From: an uncultured Eubacteriales bacterium
Lineage (GTDB): Bacteria > Bacillota > Clostridia > Christensenellales > CAG-917
DNA length: 10,946 nt
Assembly: GCA_900550855.1 (NCBI GenBank)
Contig: URTQ01000038.1
Span: 1-10,946, forward strand
Reading direction: 5' to 3'
Below, one piece after another: positions 5,852 through 10,946 of this stretch. The translations under genes and the position numbers were made by a program. The notes under the pieces are model-generated. The model was not told the DNA's origin and did not search any database. It saw only the letters and a list, made by a program, of their open reading frames with translations. The stretch's first letter is position 1. Every line of letters begins with the position of its first letter.

Positions 5852-7762
5852 TTAGATTAGTCTGTACACGGTGTAACTGACGTTGTTGCCGACCGTCACT
5901 TTGTCGAACACGAAAACGTTGCTCGGCGAGGACGTGGGCGCGTAAAGCACGCTTCCCGCGCTCATAGTAGCGTTCATAACGATGTTCTTGTTGACGTTGG
6001 GATTGAAGTTTTTGATGCCGTATTTGTAAATGGTCTTTTTGTTGGAATCCTTCTCGCCCGTGTCCACTTTGTACATATAGCAACCGATTTTGTAGATGAA
6101 GTTGCCGTTTGAATCGGTTGCGATTTCGTCTTTCGTAAGCGGCGTAGAGCCGTCCGTCATTTGCGTGATTTGATTGCCGTCGCTGCCGACGATATACCAC
6201 GTTGCGACGCCGTCCTCGTTTTTGGCTTTACCCACCGTATACGAGCCTCTGAACGCCGAGAGCGAAAGGTATTTGAACGGTACGACCACTTCGCCTCTGA
6301 GGTTGAACGCGCCGTAAAGTTTTTCGGGGTTGGACGAGGTGTCGTCGGGGTCGTTGACCGCAACAACGAATATGCCGTTTGAAAGTTCTTGTTGTTGAAT
6401 GTCGTTGCGAGTGTTGTGCCCTATCTTGTTGCCGTCCTTGTCGTAGACGTTGAACTCGCTTGGAAGCACGGGATTGTAATAATAGCCGTCAACGCATTGC
6501 ATAATGAGGTCGTAATAGCCGACTTTTTCTTTCTTTTGGTCCTTTATGGTAATGCCGTAGTTGCCCGTGAGCGACATAACGACGTTGAAGTTTTCGTCGA
6601 GGATAAACTGGTCGTAAGTGCCGATTTTATCCTTTATGGTCAAGCCGTAACTTGCGTAGGTGAATCCGTCTTTGAGGTATTGCGAAGTTGCGATACCCGC
6701 CTTGTCGCCATCGTAATAGTTGTTTTCGAGATACAAGAAAACCTTGTCGGCGTTTTTGGTGTATTCGGAAGATTTATCGTTGTCGGGGGTGTAAATTCTG
6801 CGAGAGAAAACGTAGTAGTCGAATCCGTCGTAGTAGGTGTATTCTTCGTCCTTTGCGACCGTCCAGTCTTGGTGAATAAAGAATTTTCCGCCGCCCATAT
6901 AGGTTATTTCGCCGTAATAGTCGTCCTTATTGTTGTCGGCAACCGTACCGTTTGCGGTTGCGATAGTGGTGTCTACCTCGCCCGAAACGCTGCTCGGAAC
7001 TGCGAAGATGTAATCCCCTGCCGTGTTGCCCGTTATGGTGACGTACTTGCCGTCGAAGCCTTTAACGCCCGTGAGAGTGCCTTTGGCGTTTTCGAGTTTT
7101 GCAACGAGCGTGCCGCATTGCGAAAGTTCGCCGTTTACGCTCGGACGATATACGGAAGTATAACCGCTTACGCCGCTTCTGTCGTAGGCAGAGTTGACCG
7201 CGATAAGTCCGCTGTCGAGGATTTTAAGGATTGTGTCGATGTTTGCGCCGCTGTTTGACGACCAGTTGATTTTCGTGCGCGAAAGTACCGTTCTGCCGTT
7301 TGAATCGAACACGCCTGCCGTGTAGTCGTTAAACTTGCACGCGATAAGACCGTCTTTGACTCTCAAAGCGGAAATTCCGAGCGACGCGGGCAAAATCATA
7401 CCTTTCATACCGCCGTCGAAATATTCTTTGCTGTCGCCGCACTTGACGATTGACAGCACGTCGCCGTTGCTCACGACGAATGCGTTTAGGCTTTCTATGT
7501 AGCCGACGTCGCTGTTTACGTTGACCGCTTGGGCGCTTTTCGCCGCGCTCGTGGTGTAAACCGACCAACCCGTATCGAGAGTAAATTCTCTCTTTACGCC
7601 GCTAAATTCGGGATTGCTTTGAGTGGACTTGAAGATGTCCTCGACCGTCTTTGCTTTCACTTCGTCCTTATTGCAGGAAACGAGAAAAGCCACGCACGCA
7701 AAGAGCGTGCAAACCGTGAGCGTAAGCGCAATGATTTTTGCCAAAAATCCTTTGTTTTTCAT
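5852..7762 (-). CDS. Uncharacterised lipoprotein with WG-like beta-repeat segment
   Basis: I do not recognise this 636-aa protein as a named family. The N-terminus is a lipoprotein signal: basic MKNKGFLAK, hydrophobic core, lipobox Leu27-Val-Ser-Cys30, so it is expected on the outer face of the membrane. The rest is rich in Tyr, Asp, Asn and Gly with short beta-type motifs. Residues about 482-531 (LYGAFNLRGEVVVPFKY... then WYIVGSDGNQI) resemble WG or beta-propeller repeats, with weaker echoes at 147-161 (TAGVFDSNGRTVL) and 381-447. No catalytic motif is visible. GGAG precedes the ATG, which overlaps the recO stop (ATGA, 7759-7762); ywlC follows 14 bp later. It is therefore locked into an era-recO-ywlC operon, an unusual place for a surface protein. 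A substrate-binding or envelope-sensing role is possible but unproven. Confidence 0.85.
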   Translation of the reverse strand: MKNKGFLAKIIALTLTVCTLFACVAFLVSCNKDEVKAKTVEDIFKSTQSNPEFSGVKREFTLDTGWSVYTTSAAKSAQAVNVNSDVGYIESLNAFVVSNGDVLSIVKCGDSKEYFDGGMKGMILPASLGISALRVKDGLIACKFNDYTAGVFDSNGRTVLSRTKINWSSNSGANIDTILKILDSGLIAVNSAYDRSGVSGYTSVYRPSVNGELSQCGTLVAKLENAKGTLTGVKGFDGKYVTITGNTAGDYIFAVPSSVSGEVDTTIATANGTVADNNKDDYYGEITYMGGGKFFIHQDWTVAKDEEYTYYDGFDYYVFSRRIYTPDNDKSSEYTKNADKVFLYLENNYYDGDKAGIATSQYLKDGFTYASYGLTIKDKIGTYDQFILDENFNVVMSLTGNYGITIKDQKKEKVGYYDLIMQCVDGYYYNPVLPSEFNVYDKDGNKIGHNTRNDIQQQELSNGIFVVAVNDPDDTSSNPEKLYGAFNLRGEVVVPFKYLSLSAFRGSYTVGKAKNEDGVATWYIVGSDGNQITQMTDGSTPLTKDEIATDSNGNFIYKIGCYMYKVDTGEKDSNKKTIYKYGIKNFNPNVNKNIVMNATMSAGSVLYAPTSSPSNVFVFDKVTVGNNVSYTVYRLI

Positions 7763-8460
7763 AGTTGCTCCGTAAAATAGTGAGTGCTTATGCGCACCCC
7801 TGTCGTCATATATACAAAATCTGCAAGCAAAATATTTGATTTTATTTTGAGCGGGTGAGTTGTATTCGATTGTTTTGCAAGGTATGCCCTCGTGACGTTG
7901 TCGACGAGGATTCCGTCAAGCCCCCTGCAATGCTCGCAGACGATTCCGTCCGCGTCCTTGAAATATGCGTTCGAGTCGATGTCGCACTTGCAGACGTTGC
8001 AATGCGCAAAGTCGAGGCTGTTGCCCGATATATCCAAAAATCCGAGCAGAAAATCGCGTATGGTATCGTCCGCTTCTTCCTCGCCGTACGCAAGCGTATC
8101 GAGGGTTTTGAGCGCGAGGATAAAAAGGTCGGGATTTGCTTCTCTCGAACCTTTTTGCAAGGTTTCGAGCACCAGCGACGCGGCGTAGTACTTTTCTATG
8201 TCCGTCGTGATTTTGGAAAAGGATTCGATTTGACTGCACTCGGTGATGACGTATCTTCCGTTTCTGCCGCTCAAAACGTAGTCGCCGAAATTCATAGGCT
8301 CGGCGGCGTAGCGCAGTTTGGCTCTCGGTTTAAGACAACCTTTCGCCGTTGCGGTCAAAACGCCCGTGTCAACGCCGACAAGAGTGACAATCATATCACT
8401 CTCGTTGTAAGGTACTGCCCTCGTCACGACGGCTTTAACTTTTACGTCGGCTGTTTGCAT
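7759..8460 (-). CDS. recO: DNA repair protein RecO
   Basis: Recombination mediator of the RecFOR pathway that helps load RecA on SSB-coated single strands and anneals DNA. The 233-aa protein shows the N-terminal OB-fold (KVKAVVTRAVPYNESDMIVTL, about 7-27 and on to 75), a helical core, and a zinc knuckle Cys154-x2-Cys157...Cys175-x2-Cys178 in the C-terminal part, as in Gram-positive RecO. The start ATG at 8460 has GAGGGGAAG upstream and lies inside the end of yqzL (26-nt overlap). The stop overlaps the start of the lipoprotein gene by 4 bp. Position after era and yqzL is the standard Firmicutes order. Confidence 0.95.
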   Translation of the reverse strand: MQTADVKVKAVVTRAVPYNESDMIVTLVGVDTGVLTATAKGCLKPRAKLRYAAEPMNFGDYVLSGRNGRYVITECSQIESFSKITTDIEKYYAASLVLETLQKGSREANPDLFILALKTLDTLAYGEEEADDTIRDFLLGFLDISGNSLDFAHCNVCKCDIDSNAYFKDADGIVCEHCRGLDGILVDNVTRAYLAKQSNTTHPLKIKSNILLADFVYMTTGVRISTHYFTEQL

Positions 8461-8575
8461 CTTCCCCTCGCACGTCGTGCGAGTTATCCTCGTATTCCTT
8501 CATCGCAAGGTACATTCCGTACACTTCGACGTCCCCGGTCTTTGCAAACATTTCCCATAACTCTCGTTTGTTCAC
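8435..8575 (-). CDS. yqzL: YqzL-like small protein
   Basis: A 46-codon reading frame between era and recO on the same strand. It contains ELWEMFAKTGDVEVYGMYLA (5-24), then MKEYED, which fits the W-x2-F-x2-TG-x4-Y pattern of the YqzL family (B. subtilis YqzL is a 47-aa protein in the same era-recO interval). Function is unknown. The only plausible start in frame before Trp7 is GTG at 8573-8575; no clear ribosome binding site precedes it, so the start is uncertain. The gap to the era stop is 88 bp. The last codons overlap recO by 26 nt in another frame, and a 7-bp hairpin in its 3' end abuts the recO ribosome binding site, which suggests translational coupling. Confidence 0.75.
   Translation of the reverse strand: MNKRELWEMFAKTGDVEVYGMYLAMKEYEDNSHDVRGEDANSRRKS
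8467..8483 (-). promoter_or_regulatory. 7-bp hairpin overlapping the recO RBS
   Basis: CTCGCAC-GAC-GTGCGAG on the minus strand is a perfect 7-bp stem with a 3-nt loop, inside yqzL codons for SHDVR. Its 3' arm contributes the first bases of the recO ribosome binding site GAGGGG. Ribosomes finishing yqzL would melt it, a simple coupling device. It has the same 7/3/7 geometry as the hairpins at 9923-10042. Confidence 0.5.
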
Positions 8576-8663
8576 GATGTCAGTATGTGCAGAAACGTCC
8601 GCATTATCCGCGATTTTCTTATTTTTTCGTTATTTCCTTATTTTTCGGCTTCTTTGCGGCTCG

Positions 8664-9575
8664 TCAGTCTTTTTTGAGGGCTTTGAGGTCGTAGCCGAGT
8701 TCTTTCATAATTCTGTCGTCGTCGCGCCATTCGTTCTTGACTCTGACGTACAAGGTCAAAAACACCTTTTCGCCCGTCATTTCTTCGAGGTCGTGGCGAG
8801 CCTTCGTCGCAATCTGTTTGAGCATTTCGCCGCCCTTGCCGATAACTATCGCCTTGTGCGACTGTTTTTCGCAAATTATGTCAGCGTCGATGTCGATTAT
8901 GGGTTGTCCCTCTCTTTCCTCGAACTTGTTGATGTAAACGCCTATGCCGTACGGCACTTCTTTGTCGAGAAGATAGAGCGCTTTCTCGCGGATAATCTCG
9001 GTTGCCATAAAGCGCATACTGCTTTCGGTGTACATATCTTCGGGGTACATCGGCACGCCTTCGGGAAGAAGCGCGACGAGTTCCGCTTTGAGCGGTTCGA
9101 GATTGTCCTCTTTCTTTGCCGAGATAGGCACGATTGCTTTGAGTCCTGCGATTTTGTTGAGTTTTTCAAGGGATTCGAACATAGTTTCTCTTGTCACGCA
9201 GTCCTCTTTGTTGAGGGCAACGACCACGGGAACTTTGCTCGCATTCTTTTCAAGGAACTCGTAGTCCTCTTTTTGCATACCCTTTGCCGCGTCGATGACG
9301 TACACAACGCCGTCAACGTCTTTAAGCGAGTTTTCAACCGCTTGCATCATATATTGTCCGAGATGGTTGCGCACTTTGTGAATACCGGGGGTGTCGATAA
9401 GCACCATTTGGTAGCCGTCGCCGTTGATAATGCCCAAAAGTTTGTTTCTGGTGGTTTGAGGACGCCAAGAAACTATGGACACTTTTTCGCCCACAAGCGC
9501 GTTTGTGAGAGTGGACTTACCTGCGTTGGCAAGTCCCGCAATGCAAATAAAACCGCTTTTGAAATCTTCGTACAT
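8664..9575 (-). CDS. era: GTPase Era
   Basis: Essential GTPase that binds the 3' end of 16S rRNA and helps mature the 30S subunit, at the membrane and in the cytosol. The 303-aa protein has a full TRAFAC G domain: G1 GLANAGKST (14-22), G2 QTTRN (40-44), G3 DTPGIH (61-66), G4 NKED (122-125), G5 SAK (152-154), followed by the KH domain with IVIGKGGEMLKQI (243-255). G1 reads GLANAGKS where most Era proteins read GRPNVGKS; the GKS core is intact. AGAGGAAG lies 9 nt before the ATG. It is the first gene of the era-yqzL-recO-lipoprotein-ywlC-ywlE operon; ybeY, its usual upstream neighbour, is 456 bp away across repeat DNA. Confidence 0.97.
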   Translation of the reverse strand: MYEDFKSGFICIAGLANAGKSTLTNALVGEKVSIVSWRPQTTRNKLLGIINGDGYQMVLIDTPGIHKVRNHLGQYMMQAVENSLKDVDGVVYVIDAAKGMQKEDYEFLEKNASKVPVVVALNKEDCVTRETMFESLEKLNKIAGLKAIVPISAKKEDNLEPLKAELVALLPEGVPMYPEDMYTESSMRFMATEIIREKALYLLDKEVPYGIGVYINKFEEREGQPIIDIDADIICEKQSHKAIVIGKGGEMLKQIATKARHDLEEMTGEKVFLTLYVRVKNEWRDDDRIMKELGYDLKALKKD

Positions 9576-9603
9576 GTATTTTTACTTCCTCTTTTGCTTT
9601 CTT

Positions 9604-9632
9604 CTTATATCTTGCTCTTGCGCTTCGAACAA
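9604..9632 (-). promoter_or_regulatory. Candidate era operon promoter
   Basis: TTGTTC (-35, 9627-9632), 17 bp, TATAAG (-10, 9604-9609). It would start transcription near 9597 and give a ~22-nt leader containing the AGAGGAAG ribosome binding site of era. A small CGAAC-CCTT-GTTCG hairpin overlaps the -35. The segment 9621-9648 recurs at 10821-10848 with 23 of 28 bases identical. Confidence 0.5.
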
Positions 9633-9646
9633 GGGTTCGTTAAATC

Positions 9647-9900
9647 GCAACTTCCCCTTTCCTCAGGTGTTTTCCCTATCGCCGTTCCCCCTCTGCATAA
9701 ATTTGAGGGAACCCACGGCGACCGCTCTGCGGGGGACAACACTCAGCACTCGCATAGATAGGGGCATTTTTCTCATTATGTCACTGCGCTTTGTGCGCCA
9801 GCTTCGCACCCAAACGGCGCAGTCGCTTGTACTTATCGTCAAGCTCGGCGTTCGATTTCTCGCCGCCTTGCGGCTCGCATTCCGTCTACGAATGAGTAGA
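9647..9900 (+). repeat. Dispersed structured repeat, copy 2 (full length)
   Basis: This ~254-bp unit is closely repeated at 10550-10812 in the same orientation and in part at 51-140. Long blocks are identical, such as CGCCAGCTTCGCACCCAAAC and GCATAAATTTGAGGGAA. It is rich in stem-loops: TCGCCGT/ACGGCGA (9679-9685, 9715-9721) enclosing CCCTC/GAGGG; CCGC-TCT-GCGG; a nested pair ACTGCGC/GCGCAGT (9783-9789, 9817-9823) around GTGCG/CGCAC (9793-9797, 9805-9809); and GCCGC-CTT-GCGGC. The open frames across it differ between copies and overlap each other, so it is not a gene. It may be a MITE-like or REP-like dispersed element, or a structured RNA. Confidence 0.85.
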
Positions 9901-9922
9901 AAGGTTTAGAATATTCCGCAAC

Positions 9923-10042
9923 TGCACACGAAGTGTGCAATTTCACTTGCGCAATGCGCAAATTTCATTGTGGCAGAGCCACAATTTCACGCACGCTTGC
10001 GCGCATATAACTGCATCGCAGATGCAATGCGTCAGCGACGCA
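9923..10042 (-). repeat. Array of six short hairpins after ybeY
   Basis: Six back-to-back hairpins fill 120 bp. Plus-strand arms: TGCACAC/GTGTGCA (9923-9939), TTGCGC/GCGCAA (9947-9961), TTGTGGC/GCCACAA (9968-9984), GCACG/CGCGC with one A.C mismatch (9991-10004), TGCATC/GATGCA (10012-10026), TGCGTC/GACGCA (10028-10042). Five have 6-7-bp stems and 3-nt loops, the fourth a 4-nt loop. The first three are separated by the constant ATTTCA (GTGAAATT-like on the minus strand), a period of about 22 nt. The stems differ in sequence while the spacer is constant. The last hairpin contains the ybeY stop codon. No spacers of CRISPR type and no cas genes exist. Confidence 0.85.
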
Positions 10043-10499
10043 ATCCTACTTTTTCCATAATCGCTTTTTGGTGCGCTATCATCACTTTTTCGTCGTCGGG
10101 GTCGATGTGGTCGAATCCCAGTATGTGCAAAAATCCGTGACAAGCCAAAAAGCCCAACTCTCTCGCATACGAATGCCCGTATTCCTGCGCTTGTTGCTCT
10201 GCGCGCTGACGGCATATCATAATCGAGCCTAAAAGCACTTTGTTTCCGTCGTAATCGCTGTCCTCGAATCTATCTTTCGATACGGGCAGTTCGAGTTTGT
10301 CAAAACACGGAAAACTCAACACGTCCGTAACCTTGTCGATTCCTCTCGCCTCTTTGTTGAGCGCTCGAATGGTTTCTTCGTCGACGACCGTCATATCGAT
10401 GAGGAAAAAATCGGGTTGATTTAAATGCGCAAAACACGCTTTTTCCACCCTTTTGACAAGCATTTTCTCTTTTAAATTAGCATTTGAAATTCTTATCAT
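10032..10499 (-). CDS. ybeY: Endoribonuclease YbeY (16S rRNA maturation factor)
   Basis: Metal-dependent single-strand RNase of the UPF0054 family, needed for 16S rRNA 3'-end processing and 70S quality control. The 155-aa length is normal. The zinc site is H121-x3-H125-x5-H131 in HGFLHILGFDH, and the conserved DVLSFP lies at 59-64, with LGSIMICRQRA at 90-100. AGAGGG lies 8 nt before the ATG. It precedes era, as in most Firmicutes, but is separated from it by a hairpin array and a repeat copy and is flanked on its other side by another repeat copy, so the 0.5-kb gene stands alone in about 0.9 kb of repeat-bounded DNA. Its stop codon lies inside the first hairpin of the array. No convincing promoter is visible within 50 bp upstream. 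Confidence 0.95.
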   Translation of the reverse strand: MIRISNANLKEKMLVKRVEKACFAHLNQPDFFLIDMTVVDEETIRALNKEARGIDKVTDVLSFPCFDKLELPVSKDRFEDSDYDGNKVLLGSIMICRQRAEQQAQEYGHSYARELGFLACHGFLHILGFDHIDPDDEKVMIAHQKAIMEKVGLRR

Positions 10500-10549
10500 A
10501 GGCTTATCCCTCTTTTCCGATTTTCGGTTTTCAAAAAGTCACATTAATT

Positions 10550-10812
10550 GCAACTTTCCCCCTTCCTCACGTGTTTCCCCTACCGCCGTTCCCCCTCTGC
10601 ATAAATTTGAGGGAATCCACGGCGTCCGCTTCGCGTGGGGCAACACTCAGCACTCGCATAAATAGGGGCATTTCTCTGCTTGTGCCACTGCGCTTTGTGC
10701 GCCAGCTTCGCACCCAAACGGCGCAGTCGCTTGTACTTTCCGTCAAGCTCGGCGTTCGCTTCCTCGCCGCCGTTGCGGCTCGCGTTCCGTCTGCGAATAA
10801 GCACATTCCGTT
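10550..10812 (+). repeat. Dispersed structured repeat, copy 3 (full length)
   Basis: The third copy of the element, upstream of ybeY and in the same orientation as copies 1 and 2. The hairpins are kept: CGCCGT/ACGGCG (10584-10589, 10619-10624), ACTGCGC/GCGCAGT (10687-10693, 10721-10727) and GCCGC-CGTT-GCGGC. Small differences from copy 2 fall mostly in loops or between stems. The ends are defined by loss of similarity: GCAACTT before and GAATAAGCA-type sequence after. No gene is supported inside it. Confidence 0.85.
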
Positions 10813-10946
10813 AATAAGTACGCTTCGAATAAGTGTTTGTTTAACCGCTTGCGCGATTGAGAAATTTCGCCGATATATTTTAAGCGCAATATTTGGATGA
10901 AGAACAAGGAAAAGACCTTTTGCGAATCCGCCTAACGTACAAGAAC
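10813..10946. other. Gene-free right edge with partial relative of the 259-385 element
   Basis: No gene is supported. 10821-10848 resembles 9621-9648 (23 of 28 identical). GATGAAGAACAAG (10896-10908) is identical to 277-289 within the long palindrome, and a CGTAC follows at a similar distance as there. The window ends before any complementary arm could be seen, so the relationship is tentative. Confidence 0.4.

Noticed and set aside
8568..9761. 397-codon plus-strand open frame opposite era
   Set aside because: Antisense shadow of era running into repeat DNA; composition is Phe/His/Val-rich and unlike any protein family.
9923..10042. CRISPR array
   Set aside because: The repeated units are small hairpins with ~6-nt spacers and variable stems; there are no identical 24-37-nt repeats, unique spacers or cas genes.
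10567..10806. 79- and 74-codon minus-strand open frames inside repeat copy 3
   Set aside because: They overlap each other in two frames, are not kept in the same form in copy 2, and the stretch is better explained as structured non-coding repeat. Database proteins from such repeats would be spurious.

Overview
The window reads as a stretch of a low-to-medium GC Firmicutes (Clostridia-like) chromosome. The main clues are the gene order ybeY-era-yqzL-recO, the ywlC-ywlE pair, a MetA of the acetyl-CoA type next to MetY, a typical Gram-positive SecG, and AGGAGG-like ribosome binding sites. No phage, integrase, transposase, tRNA, rRNA or CRISPR array is visible. All protein genes but one lie on the minus strand; the exception is a ferritin-like gene at 3781-4290.

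Right to left along the minus strand: ybeY (10499-10032) sits between two ~255-bp direct repeats. Then comes an array of short 3-nt-loop hairpins, the second repeat copy, and a compact operon read from a promoter near 9604-9632: era, yqzL (46 codons, easily missed), recO, an unknown 636-aa lipoprotein, ywlC/tsaC (threonylcarbamoyl-AMP synthase for tRNA t6A) and a ywlE-type protein arginine phosphatase. Three of these junctions are overlaps, and a bidirectional terminator at 4401-4430 ends the operon. The convergent ferritin-like gene shares that terminator. secG and the divergent ferritin-like gene share the 168-bp interval at 3613-3780. secG has its own promoter and terminator, and smpB follows with a promoter so close to its ATG that the mRNA may be leaderless. 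metY and metA form a two-gene methionine unit: MetA makes O-acetylhomoserine (Glu111) and MetY uses it with sulfide to form homocysteine.

The housekeeping genes are ordinary. The less explained material lies between them: (1) a structured repeat family with copies at 51-140 (partial), 9647-9900 and 10550-10812; (2) six consecutive hairpins at 9923-10042 starting inside the ybeY stop region; (3) a 127-bp long imperfect palindrome at 259-385 that swallows the metA stop codon, with an apparent partial relative at the right edge. At both window ends the order is repeat copy, spacer, then a GATGAAGAACAAG element, which suggests a composite dispersed unit. I could not run database searches or folding programs; all structures were read by eye.
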